A stretch of DNA of 64,000 bases from NCBI GenBank assembly GCA_023397505.1, contig JAEWUC010000008.1, positions 769,761-833,760 on the forward strand. Reading direction: 5' to 3'. How positions within the stretch are numbered: position 1 is the first letter of the stretch; each line of letters opens with the position of its first letter. This document shows, piece by piece, positions 50,938-59,666 of the stretch. Under the pieces are notes generated by a model that saw only the letters and a list, made by a program, of their open reading frames with translations, did no database searches and was not told where the DNA came from. A program made the translations under genes and the position numbers. Origin of the DNA: Bacteroidota bacterium. GTDB taxonomy: Bacteria > Bacteroidota > Ignavibacteria > Ignavibacteriales > Melioribacteraceae.

Positions 50938-52428
50938 ATGCAAGAACTAATGAAAAACGTAATAATAATCGGCGCGGGACTCGGTGGGCTGGTTACTGCT
51001 TTAAGATTAACGAGTAAAGGTTACAAGGTTACAATACTTGAAAAGCATTCCACCCCCGGCGGAAGAATGAACATAATTGAAATGGACGGTTTCCGTTTCG
51101 ATATGGGTCCATCTTTCATGAGTATGACTTATGAATTTGATGAGTTGTTTAAAAGTGTTGGAATAAAAAACCCAGTTGAACTTGAACAACTTGATCCGCT
51201 TTACAAAGTATTTTTTGAAGGAAAGGATAAACCAAGAGTAATTCATAAAGATTTAAAAAAGCTTGAAGAAGAATTTAAAGATGTTGAACCTGATTTGGCC
51301 AAGAAGACAGAAGCTTATCTAAAACGCGCCGGAGAGTTTTTTCACGATACCGAAGGCACAGTAATAAAATCCAATTTCGATTCAAAACTTAAATATGTTT
51401 TAAAATTATCAACTGTTCCTTGGAAACACATTCCATATTTGTACAAAACTATGTGGAGCGAGGTCGAAAAGAATTTTACTTCGGAAGAAGTAAGAATTAT
51501 ATTTTCACTCGTTGCCTTTTTCCTCGGCGCTACTCCATTCCATACTCCCGCTATTTATTCTTTATTGAATTATACGGAATTGAAGCACAACGGCTACTGG
51601 CGCGTTAAAGGCGGAATGTACCGAATGATTGAAGAACTTGAAAGAATTTTAAAAGAACGCGGCGTAGAATTCCATTACAATACCGAAATTATAAAGCTTG
51701 GAACAAACAACGGAAAGGTTGAAGAATTTTTCGACAATCATGGCAAAAAATGGAGTGCTGATATTTTTGTTTCCAATGCTGATGCAGCATCGTTCCGTGG
51801 GCAAATACTTGGACGTAAAAAATTCAGCGGTGATAAATTAGATAAAATGCACTGGACTTTGGCGCCGTTTACAGTTTATATAGGCATTAAAGGAAAGATA
51901 GATAAACTTGATCATCACAATTATTTTCTTGGGAGTAACTTCCGCGGCTATGCCGATACAATTTTTACGTCATCCATAGCTCCGCAAAAACCATATTATT
52001 ATGTAAATGTTTTGTCGAAATCCGATCCATTAACCGCTCCTGAAGGATGTGAAAATTTGTTTATTCTTTGTCCGGTTCCCGATCTTCGTTATAAAAAGGA
52101 TTGGAACGATAAAGATGAGCTTGCCGAAAATATTATTAGCGATTTAAGCGCACGCACAGGTTTCGATATTAATTCAAATACAATCGTAAAAAAAATTCTC
52201 ACTCCGCAAGATTGGGCTGATACTCTTAATCTTTATAGGGGTTCTGGTCTCGGACTCGCGCACGATATAAATCAAGTTGGCGCTTTTAGACCTAAAAATA
52301 AAGATGAGCATTTCAACAATCTTTATTATGTTGGCGCATCTACCACTCCGGGAACAGGTTTGCCGATGGTTGTAATAAGTTCAAAATTAGTAACCGAGAG
52401 AATAGAACATGATACAACTTTATCATGA
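50938..52428 (+). CDS. crtI: phytoene desaturase
   Basis: 496 residues. The N-terminal FAD-binding fold starts at VIIIGAGLGGLVTALRLTSK, followed by EKHSTPGGRMN and FDMGPSFM, and the C-terminal signature GASTTPGTGLPMVVISSKLV (about 465-485) is typical of CrtI. It carries out stepwise desaturation of phytoene toward lycopene at the membrane. The frame opens at ATG 50938; ATG 50950 (MKNVIIIGAG) is an equally plausible start. It is the first gene of a nine-gene cluster in which most neighbours overlap, and its last 20 bases overlap crtB. Confidence 0.93.
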   Translation: MQELMKNVIIIGAGLGGLVTALRLTSKGYKVTILEKHSTPGGRMNIIEMDGFRFDMGPSFMSMTYEFDELFKSVGIKNPVELEQLDPLYKVFFEGKDKPRVIHKDLKKLEEEFKDVEPDLAKKTEAYLKRAGEFFHDTEGTVIKSNFDSKLKYVLKLSTVPWKHIPYLYKTMWSEVEKNFTSEEVRIIFSLVAFFLGATPFHTPAIYSLLNYTELKHNGYWRVKGGMYRMIEELERILKERGVEFHYNTEIIKLGTNNGKVEEFFDNHGKKWSADIFVSNADAASFRGQILGRKKFSGDKLDKMHWTLAPFTVYIGIKGKIDKLDHHNYFLGSNFRGYADTIFTSSIAPQKPYYYVNVLSKSDPLTAPEGCENLFILCPVPDLRYKKDWNDKDELAENIISDLSARTGFDINSNTIVKKILTPQDWADTLNLYRGSGLGLAHDINQVGAFRPKNKDEHFNNLYYVGASTTPGTGLPMVVISSKLVTERIEHDTTLS

Positions 52429-53257
52429 TACGTCTTTTGACGTCAGCAAAAAAATAACGAATGCTTACAGCACATCGTTTAGCTTGGGTATTAAAGCTTT
52501 TGCAAAAGAATACCGTGCACCCGTATACGCTATTTACGGTTTTGTTCGCCTTGCCGATGAAATTGTCGATTCATTCCACGGTTACGATAAAAGTCAATTG
52601 CTGAAAAATTTTCGCGAAGAAACTTTCGAAGCAATTAAAAACGGTATTTCAACTAACCCGGTAATTCATTCTTTTCAAATAGTTGTCAACAATTACAATA
52701 TCGGTCATGATATTATTGATGCATTTTTAACAAGTATGGAAATGGATCTCAATAAATCCTCTTACGACCGTAGAATTTACGATGATTATATTTACGGATC
52801 GGCGGAAGTTGTCGGACTTATGTGCTTAAAAGTTTTTGTCAATGGTGATGAAAAAAAATATAACGAACTTTTATATCCCGCTAAAATGCTTGGTTCCGCT
52901 TTTCAAAAAGTTAATTTTTTACGTGATATAAAAAGCGATATAGACGAGCGCGGAAGAATCTATCTACCCGATGTACATTCATCCGAAAGTATCGATGACG
53001 CAAATAAAAAACACCTTGAAGAAGAAGTTGAAAAAGAATTTCACATTGCGCTGTTAGGAATATTAAAACTGCCGATTGGTGTTAAACTCGGTGTGTATTC
53101 GGCTTATCTTTATTATTATGTTCTATTCAGAAAAATTAAGCGGCTCAATGTAAAAGAACTTCTTAAAAGACGGGTACGAATTTCCAATTTTACAAAGCTT
53201 GCTCTTTTGATTAAATCTTATTGGCAAGTGAAAGTTGTTAAAATGCGGTTTGAATGA
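52409..53257 (+). CDS. crtB: phytoene synthase
   Basis: 282 residues of squalene/phytoene synthase fold, condensing two geranylgeranyl diphosphates to phytoene. The two Asp-rich metal sites are LADEIVD (50-54) and VNFLRDIKSDIDERGRIYLP near 168-187, and YGSAEVVGLMC lies between. The ATG lies 20 bases inside the end of crtI, so translation is coupled. The C-terminus is short and basic. Confidence 0.95.
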   Translation: MIQLYHDTSFDVSKKITNAYSTSFSLGIKAFAKEYRAPVYAIYGFVRLADEIVDSFHGYDKSQLLKNFREETFEAIKNGISTNPVIHSFQIVVNNYNIGHDIIDAFLTSMEMDLNKSSYDRRIYDDYIYGSAEVVGLMCLKVFVNGDEKKYNELLYPAKMLGSAFQKVNFLRDIKSDIDERGRIYLPDVHSSESIDDANKKHLEEEVEKEFHIALLGILKLPIGVKLGVYSAYLYYYVLFRKIKRLNVKELLKRRVRISNFTKLALLIKSYWQVKVVKMRFE

Positions 53258-53835
53258 TGAAGTTATTCTTAATCATAATATTGTTTAATTTATCTTTGCT
53301 TGCGAGCGGAAAAGAAAAAGAATACGCTCGTATTAATCCCGAAGTACTCGAAACAATACGATTGAATTACTACGCTTCTGTGGAGGATGAAGATTTTGTT
53401 GAAGAAACAGAAAAATTAATTACAAAACATTTTTCTGCAAATTCGGACAATTACCCGAATTTAATATTGGCTTATATCGCGGCTTTCGAATCTGTTAAAT
53501 CAAAACATGCTTTTTGGCCTTTTACAAAGCTGAAATATTTTAACAGCTCGATGGAAATGTTTGAAAAAGTAATAGCGAACGATCCCGACAATTTGGAAAT
53601 AAGATTTTTACGCTACGCAATACTTGAACACATACCTTCTTTTCTTGGTCATTCAAAAGAAAGAAACGATGACGCGCAAATTATTTACAAAGAATTATTG
53701 AAGAATGATTATTCAAGCATTAAGCCGGATATTCAAAAAGGTATAGCGGTATTTTTACTACGAAGCCAAAGATTAAATAAAGAACAAGAAAACAAATTGG
53801 TTCTGAACTTCTCGCTGGCATCTGTCGATGAGTGA
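53254..53835 (+). CDS. exported helical repeat-like protein of unknown function
   Basis: 193 residues starting at ATG 53254, overlapping the crtB stop by 4 bases. Signal peptide LFLIIILFNLSLLASG, then helices of TPR-like appearance (FNSSMEMFEKVIANDPDNLE; IRFLRYAILEHIPSFLG). No enzyme motif. Its position inside the carotenoid operon suggests an envelope or transport role for the pigment, but the sequence gives no proof. Confidence 0.6.
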   Translation: MMKLFLIIILFNLSLLASGKEKEYARINPEVLETIRLNYYASVEDEDFVEETEKLITKHFSANSDNYPNLILAYIAAFESVKSKHAFWPFTKLKYFNSSMEMFEKVIANDPDNLEIRFLRYAILEHIPSFLGHSKERNDDAQIIYKELLKNDYSSIKPDIQKGIAVFLLRSQRLNKEQENKLVLNFSLASVDE

Positions 53836-54511
53836 ATATCTTCTTATAAATTTATTAATAATTCTTTTCCCGCTTTTTTTATCCTTTGAAAAGAAAATTC
53901 GTTATTATAAAAAACTGCCCGCTGTGTTTGCTTCAATATTTGTTGTAGGTGTAGTTTATGTTTTGTGGGACGCAACCGCAACTTATCGCGGTGATTGGAG
54001 TTTTAATCCTCAATTTATTAATGGAATAAAAATACTATTCCTACCCTTTGAAGAAATATTGTTTTTTATAACTGTTCCTTATTCGGCAATATTTTTATAT
54101 GAAACTGCAATACTATATCTGCCGGAAAAGAAAATCGAAATCAGTTCTAAAATATTTTATAGCGTATCGGCTATATTAATTTTAATCGCATTTATTAACA
54201 GTAATAGGTATTATACTTTTACAGTTATGTTGTTCTCGGCTTTTTTTATTCTTATCAATCTTTTATCCAAAAACTCAATATTAAAATCCAAAATCTATTG
54301 GTTGTGGATTGCTTTTATGTTCATTCCTTTTCTTGTAGTAAATTATTTCCTAACATCACTACCGGTTGTTATTTATTCTCAGGGTGCAATTATTGGAATG
54401 CGATTAACTACAATTCCTATTGAAGATTTTTTTTATTCCTATTCAATGCTTTCGTTTAATCTTTTTGTTTATTTGATTGTGAAAGAGAAATGGCCGACAA
54501 AAAGAAAATAG
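53828..54511 (+). CDS. crtYcd: lycopene cyclase, CrtYcd-type two-domain membrane enzyme
   Basis: 227 residues, six or seven membrane helices, no FAD-binding motif. The duplicated motif of CrtYc/CrtYd cyclases is present: FLPFEEILFFITVPY (about 76-90) and a second copy in TTIPIEDFFYSYSMLSFNL (about 197-215). DATATYRGDWSFN is also typical. The enzyme cyclises one or both ends of lycopene to beta-rings. It overlaps the preceding gene by 8 bases and the following desaturase by 22. Confidence 0.9.
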   Translation: MSEYLLINLLIILFPLFLSFEKKIRYYKKLPAVFASIFVVGVVYVLWDATATYRGDWSFNPQFINGIKILFLPFEEILFFITVPYSAIFLYETAILYLPEKKIEISSKIFYSVSAILILIAFINSNRYYTFTVMLFSAFFILINLLSKNSILKSKIYWLWIAFMFIPFLVVNYFLTSLPVVIYSQGAIIGMRLTTIPIEDFFYSYSMLSFNLFVYLIVKEKWPTKRK

Positions 54512-55977
54512 CGGTAATCGGTGCGGGACTTGGTGGTTTGAGCGCGGCGGCACGTTTGGCAAATGCCGGTTTTGATGTTGATGTGTTTGAAAAAAATAAC
54601 AAACCCGGCGGCAAAGCATATGAATTTTATAACAACGGTTTCCGATTTGATGCCGGTCCATCTTTGTTAACAATGCCGTTTGTGCTTCACGATTTATTTT
54701 CCGATCTCGACGAAAATTTGGAAGACTATGTTGAATTAACACAACTTAAGAATATCTGCAAATACTTTTGGAACGATGGAACTATTATTAATGCCTATAG
54801 TAATGTCGACGAGTTTGCACGAGAGATTGAAAATAAAACATATGATTCGGCAATATCTGTAACAAACTATTTAATGTATTCGCAAAAGATTTATGACTTA
54901 ACAGCCGAGCTATTTCTTTTTAAAAGCATTTCTGATGTAAAAAATATTTTCAGCATACATGCATTAAAAACACTGTTGCAAATACATAAAATCGATTCCT
55001 TCAGAACAATGCATCAGGCAAATAAAAGTTTTTTTAAGGATGACAAAACAATTCAACTTTTTGATAGGTATGCAACTTACAACGGATCAAATCCGTATAA
55101 AGCCCCGGCAACTTTAAATATTATCCAGCATGTTGAATACAATATGGGTGCTTTCATTTCGGAAAAAGGAATGTATTCAATCCCTAAAGCTGTTTATGAA
55201 CTTGCACGTAAAAAGGGTGCCAAATTTTTCTTTAATTCTAAGGTTGATAGAATTAATAATGATTCTCGTAAAATAACAGGACTGCAAGTAGAGCGTGATG
55301 ATAAAATTGAATTGAAAAATTATGATGTTGTTATTTCAAACAGTGATGTTAATTATACCTATGAAAAATTAATCGACACAAAAAATGTTAATCATAAGCA
55401 GCATGAACCGTCATCTTCGGCTATAGTGTTTTATTGGGGAACTAAAGGCGAACATAAAGAGCTTGATGTTCATAACGTTTTGTTTTCGAATAATTACAAA
55501 GAAGAGTTTCAAGATTTATTTGAGAATAAAAAATGCAACAACGATCCAACAATCTACATTTATATTTCTTCAAAGTTTAATAAAAACGACGCACCGGAAG
55601 GTTGCGAGAATTGGTTTGTTATGATTAACGCACCGGCAAATTACGGACAAAATTGGAATTCTGAAAAGACACGAATGCGCGAAATTATTATTAATAAAAT
55701 TAAGTCGGTTCTGAATATTGACATCTCGGACAGAATAATTTCCGAAACGATTATGACGCCGGAAGATTTGGAAAAGAATACATCCAGTAAATATGGAAGC
55801 ATTTACGGAATCTCGTCGAACAATAAGTACGCTGCATTTATGAGGGAAAAAAACCACTCGGCAAAGTATAAAGGTTTATATTTTTGCGGGGGCAGCGCGC
55901 ATCCCGGTGGCGGAATTCCTCTTGTTTTACTCTCAGGTAAAATTACCGCCGATCTTGTTGTGAGGTACGAGAAATGA
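54490..55977 (+). CDS. CrtI-family carotenoid desaturase, probable CrtD-type
   Basis: 495 residues, second CrtI-like protein in the cluster: IAVIGAGLGGLSAAARLANA, EKNNKPGGKAYEF, FDAGPSLLTMP and the C-terminal GGSAHPGGGIPLVLLSGKI (about 470-490). The final motif differs from that of the first desaturase (GGSAHPGGG rather than GASTTPGTG), which is a feature of hydroxy-carotenoid 3,4-desaturases (CrtD). With CruF in the operon, a 3',4'-desaturation after hydration is the expected role; this is inference. Confidence 0.8.
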   Translation: MADKKKIAVIGAGLGGLSAAARLANAGFDVDVFEKNNKPGGKAYEFYNNGFRFDAGPSLLTMPFVLHDLFSDLDENLEDYVELTQLKNICKYFWNDGTIINAYSNVDEFAREIENKTYDSAISVTNYLMYSQKIYDLTAELFLFKSISDVKNIFSIHALKTLLQIHKIDSFRTMHQANKSFFKDDKTIQLFDRYATYNGSNPYKAPATLNIIQHVEYNMGAFISEKGMYSIPKAVYELARKKGAKFFFNSKVDRINNDSRKITGLQVERDDKIELKNYDVVISNSDVNYTYEKLIDTKNVNHKQHEPSSSAIVFYWGTKGEHKELDVHNVLFSNNYKEEFQDLFENKKCNNDPTIYIYISSKFNKNDAPEGCENWFVMINAPANYGQNWNSEKTRMREIIINKIKSVLNIDISDRIISETIMTPEDLEKNTSSKYGSIYGISSNNKYAAFMREKNHSAKYKGLYFCGGSAHPGGGIPLVLLSGKITADLVVRYEK

Positions 55978-56636
55978 TTAAAGCAGAACATAGCAAAATT
56001 GCGCGGATGATTTTTATTCCATACATGAATCGTCTTCTTAAAAAACACTTCAGCAATTTCTTTATTGTAAATGATTTCCCCGAAATACCTCCCGATGCGG
56101 GTTTAATTATTACGCCGAATCATATAAGCTGGTGGGACGGATTTTTTGCCGAGTATGCTTTCTCAAAATTCATAAATCGAAAAATATACTTGATGATGCT
56201 CGAAGAACAATTAACAAAATACCGGTTTTTCAGAAAAGTAGGTGCGTATTCCATCAATCCGAAAAATTCAAAAAGCATAATCGAAACATCAACTTATACA
56301 AAAACGGCTGTTAAAAATTCCGAAAGTTATGTTGTTCTTTATCCGCAAGGCGAAATTAAGCCGTTCGAGAAAAAACCATTATCACTAAAAAAGGGATTAA
56401 GATTCTTTATTAACGGGATCAAAAATGATTTTTATATTCTGCCCGTGGGTTTTAAAATCCAATATTATAATGAAAAATATCCCGCTGTTCTTGTAAGGTT
56501 TGGAAATTTGTTGCCCGGTCAAGAAGTGCTTGCAGGTTATAATAAATATGAAACAGAATTTGTTGAAAATATTGATAAGCTATCCGAAGCATCTTTTACT
56601 AAAACTTTTACTCGCGATTTATTTAAGGTTACATGA
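55974..56636 (+). CDS. lysophospholipid-type acyltransferase, probable carotenoid-glycoside acyltransferase
   Basis: 220 residues. The acyltransferase motif I is NHISWWDGFF (HX4D), motif II region is FFRKVGAYSINP, and motif III is LYPQGEIKPFEKKP. PlsC-like enzymes move acyl groups to lipid hydroxyls; in pigment clusters a member acylates the sugar of a carotenoid glycoside. The ATG overlaps the upstream stop by 4 bases and its own stop overlaps the glycosyltransferase start by 4, so it belongs to the pathway operon. Confidence 0.8.
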   Translation: MIKAEHSKIARMIFIPYMNRLLKKHFSNFFIVNDFPEIPPDAGLIITPNHISWWDGFFAEYAFSKFINRKIYLMMLEEQLTKYRFFRKVGAYSINPKNSKSIIETSTYTKTAVKNSESYVVLYPQGEIKPFEKKPLSLKKGLRFFINGIKNDFYILPVGFKIQYYNEKYPAVLVRFGNLLPGQEVLAGYNKYETEFVENIDKLSEASFTKTFTRDLFKVT

Positions 56637-57736
56637 TGACGGACTTATTATTTCTCACATTGTTGTTGGCAAACATTATAGTGTTTTTTATTGTTGCGTA
56701 TAATTTGTTTACAGCTCCGCGAATACGAAACATTTATGAGAAGAATGCCTCGAATAAAAAAGTATCTGTTTTAATTCCAGCACGGAACGAAGAAAAAAAC
56801 ATAAGCGTATGTCTTGATTCTATGATTGGTCAATCATATTCAAATATTGAGATAATAGTTTTAGATGATAATTCGGAAGATTCAACTTCCATAATTGTTG
56901 AAGAATATTTGAGAAAAGATTCACGTATAAAATTGATAAAGGGCGAACCACTGCCGCCAAACTGGCTCGGTAAAAATTGGGCGTGCTTTCAATTGTCAAA
57001 AAGTGCTTCCGGCGATTTTCTATTATTTATTGATGCAGATGTACGCTTGAGAGAGAATGCATTAAGCTATGCGGTAAATATTTATGAATCAAAAAATGTT
57101 AAAATGCTCTCAGTATTCCCGACACAGATAATAAATAATATCGGTACGCAAATAATTGTTCCTTTGATGAACTGGGTTTTACTGATGTTTCTCCCGCTTA
57201 AAAAAGTTTATGCATCAAAAAAGAATTCCTTTGTTGCAGCCAACGGACAGTTTATAATGATCGATAAAAATGTTTACGAATCTTTCGGTGGACACGAATC
57301 CGTAAGAAATGAGATTGTTGAAGACATGGAAATTGCACGCATACTTAAAAGCAATGGAAACAAAATCATTACTGCACTTGGTGGCGACGGAGTATATTGT
57401 AAAATGTATGATTCATTTACTGATTCGCTAAAAGGTTTTTCGAAGAATTTTTACACGGGTTTTAAAATACCTGCGTTTGTGTTTATTCTTATGTTGGCAT
57501 TCTTCCAATTGGCTTTTTTACTGCCTTTGATAATTATGTTTTATGATTATAAATATCTACTAATTCTTTTGTTGATAGTTCTTCAAAGAATATTTGTTTC
57601 TATTATGAGCGGTCAAAATGTTCTATTAAATCTAATTTTGCATCCGCTACAGATGATAATGGTCTTTGTTGTTGGAATAAATTCTATTGTTGTTTCCAAA
57701 CGACGAAGTGTTGAGTGGAAGGGAAGAAGGATTTGA
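56633..57736 (+). CDS. glycosyltransferase family 2, CrtQ-like
   Basis: 367 residues. A short N-terminal membrane segment is followed by the GT2 core VSVLIPARNEEKNISVCLDS, the DDNSED motif, the CrtQ-like PLPPNWLGKNWACFQLSK, the metal-binding FIDADVRL and EDMEIARILKSNG near 225. Three membrane helices end the protein (about 280-355). CrtQ-type enzymes transfer sugar to carotenoid hydroxyl or carboxyl groups. With the adjacent acyltransferase it should make an acyl-glycosyl carotenoid. The first base pairs overlap the acyltransferase gene. Confidence 0.83.
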   Translation: MMTDLLFLTLLLANIIVFFIVAYNLFTAPRIRNIYEKNASNKKVSVLIPARNEEKNISVCLDSMIGQSYSNIEIIVLDDNSEDSTSIIVEEYLRKDSRIKLIKGEPLPPNWLGKNWACFQLSKSASGDFLLFIDADVRLRENALSYAVNIYESKNVKMLSVFPTQIINNIGTQIIVPLMNWVLLMFLPLKKVYASKKNSFVAANGQFIMIDKNVYESFGGHESVRNEIVEDMEIARILKSNGNKIITALGGDGVYCKMYDSFTDSLKGFSKNFYTGFKIPAFVFILMLAFFQLAFLLPLIIMFYDYKYLLILLLIVLQRIFVSIMSGQNVLLNLILHPLQMIMVFVVGINSIVVSKRRSVEWKGRRI

Positions 57737-58353
57737 ATAAATACATAAAATATTTTTTGTATATCATTTTCGCGGTTGGAATTGCAGGACACATAATTCC
57801 CGCCACTAGAAATCTTATGCTCATGCTGACACCGTTAACGCTTTTCATAACAACCACGGTTGTGATTATTTCTTTATCCAAAGAAAAAAACACAAAGTTG
57901 TTTTATTGGCTTATTATTTTCTATGTGATTACTTTTTTAATAGAAGTTGCCGGGGTTAAAACCGGATTGATTTTTGGCGAATATGTTTATGGTGATACTC
58001 TCGGATTAAAAATATTTGATGTGCCGTTAATAATTGGAATTAATTGGGTACTGGTTATTCTTGGGGCAATTGGTGCTGCAAAAGTTTTAACAAAGAATGA
58101 TAAAGTTATTTCGTTGCTTGCCGGGGCAATAGCGGTAGCATTCGATTTCGTTCTTGAACCGGTGGCAATTAAATATAATTATTGGAATTGGGAAAATGTT
58201 TCAGTTCCTTTTCAAAATTATGCGGCGTGGTTTATTATTTCGTTCTTCGCTGCTTTTATTTTTTTAAGACTTAAAATTAATTTCGAAACAAACATTCCTC
58301 AGCATTATCTGTTTATTCAAGCAGTATTCTTTATTTCGGTTTTATTATTCTGA
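57733..58353 (+). CDS. cruF: carotenoid 1,2-hydratase, CruF type
   Basis: About 206 residues from TTG 57733, behind GGGAAG; GTG 57715 in the same frame is the alternative. Six or seven membrane helices. VAGVKTGLIFGEYVYGDTLG near 75-95 and AFDFVLEPVAIKYNYWNWEN near 140-160 are conserved CruF/DUF422 motifs. The enzyme adds water across the terminal double bond of a carotene end, giving a tertiary 1'-hydroxyl, the usual site of glycosylation. Its start overlaps the glycosyltransferase stop. Confidence 0.9.
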   Translation: MNKYIKYFLYIIFAVGIAGHIIPATRNLMLMLTPLTLFITTTVVIISLSKEKNTKLFYWLIIFYVITFLIEVAGVKTGLIFGEYVYGDTLGLKIFDVPLIIGINWVLVILGAIGAAKVLTKNDKVISLLAGAIAVAFDFVLEPVAIKYNYWNWENVSVPFQNYAAWFIISFFAAFIFLRLKINFETNIPQHYLFIQAVFFISVLLF

Positions 58354-58365
58354 TAGGAAAAATAT

Positions 58366-59034
58366 ATGGGACTTTTTTTAGCAATCACAATTATGGCTGT
58401 ATGGTTTGTGCATTTATTTTATGCATTAAACTATACTATTGTTGATTTTACAAGTCCGGTATTTTATTTACATGTTTTGTTTCAAGCATATATTTATACG
58501 GGATTATTCATAACTGCACACGATGCGATGCACGGAACAATAATGCGTAAAAAAGGTGTGAACAAAATTATCGGCACGCTTGCTTCGTTTCTTTACGCGG
58601 GAATGTCTTACAATAGATTAATAAAAAATCATTTTAAACATCATAAAAATCCCGGCAGCGAAAGCGACCCGGACTTCAATGTGAAATCTCAGAACTTTTT
58701 TGTTTGGTGGACATCGTTCATGTTCCGCTATGCTACAATTACTCAGTTAATTATTATGGCGGCGGCTTTTAATATTCTGAAAATATGGATACCGGAAAAA
58801 TCTTTATGGTTCTTTTGGGTAATACCTGCATTTATAAGTTCGCTTCAATTATTTTTCTTCGGCACATATTTGCCCCACAGAAAACCTCATAGCCACGAAA
58901 TGGAACCTCATAAAGCGCGCACTCAAAACAAAAATCATTTATGGGCAATGCTATCGTGCTACTTTTTCGGCTATCATTTCGAACATCACGAATCGCCCGG
59001 TATGCCCTGGTGGAGATTATATCAAACAAAATAG
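58366..59034 (+). CDS. crtW: beta-carotene ketolase
   Basis: 222 residues of the fatty-acid-desaturase superfamily with His boxes HDAMHG (65-69 region), HFKHHKNPG near 95, and GYHFEHHESPGMPWW near 205, a CrtW arrangement, plus FGTYLPHRKPH. CrtW adds a keto group at C4 of a beta-ring. No crtZ hydroxylase is in the cluster. The gene starts 12 bases after cruF and is the last of the operon; a small convergent barrel gene follows after 6 bases. Confidence 0.92.
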   Translation: MGLFLAITIMAVWFVHLFYALNYTIVDFTSPVFYLHVLFQAYIYTGLFITAHDAMHGTIMRKKGVNKIIGTLASFLYAGMSYNRLIKNHFKHHKNPGSESDPDFNVKSQNFFVWWTSFMFRYATITQLIIMAAAFNILKIWIPEKSLWFFWVIPAFISSLQLFFFGTYLPHRKPHSHEMEPHKARTQNKNHLWAMLSCYFFGYHFEHHESPGMPWWRLYQTK

Positions 59035-59040
59035 AGTACA

Positions 59041-59502
59041 TTATTTTAAATAATACCGCGCTCCGATTGCGGCATCTAAATTTAGAGCTGTTGATGGGAA
59101 TAAATTAAATACCGGGACAACCTCTACAAAAACATCGAAAGGGGCGTTATCACTCAGCCATGCAACTCCTATTACTCCGCGTGCACCGAGCGAATTATCC
59201 GCATCGTTAACAAATCTTAACCTGGCGCCGAATCCGTAGTACAAAGGAATTCTATAGTTTGATTTAATTATATCGAATGCGTGGTATAGATAATCTGCAT
59301 GAATCGAAACTGCACTGTTGGATCGAACAAATGAATAAGCCATTCCAAATGCGAGAGCATTATCGTTATCAAGCCAGTATTTAGCACTTAAACCTGTCGG
59401 TTCGCCTATCATAAAACCTAAACCGACTCCTTCATCTTGCGCAAAAGATTTTATGTTCATAATTACCAAAAAAAGAAAAAAATATAATATTACTTTTTTC
59501 AT
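59041..59502 (-). CDS. small exported beta-barrel protein of unknown function
   Basis: 153 residues with a signal peptide (KKVILYFFLFLVIMNIKSFA) and about eight alternating strands (VGLGFMIGEPTGLSAKYWL, NLDAAIGARYYLK). The size and strand pattern fit a small outer-membrane barrel. There is no recognised family. It converges on crtW, with 6 bases between the two stops, and no terminator is seen there. Confidence 0.65.
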   Translation of the reverse strand: MKKVILYFFLFLVIMNIKSFAQDEGVGLGFMIGEPTGLSAKYWLDNDNALAFGMAYSFVRSNSAVSIHADYLYHAFDIIKSNYRIPLYYGFGARLRFVNDADNSLGARGVIGVAWLSDNAPFDVFVEVVPVFNLFPSTALNLDAAIGARYYLK

Positions 59503-59666
59503 CTCGATTCCTTGCGATTATTTTTGAAAATTTGCGCTGTGAATTAAATAAAAATCACTATTAAATTAAAGGCATTATGCGGGGTTATAGTTTAAAACAC
59601 AGACATATTATAATACAATAATTCTTAAATTCGCATGAGAAATACTATTCCATTTACGAGGGTATA

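Noticed and set aside
50787..51017. A 76-residue plus-strand open frame before crtI
   Set aside because: It overlaps crtI, has no family resemblance or good initiation site, and its last part reads out of frame through the FAD motif of crtI.
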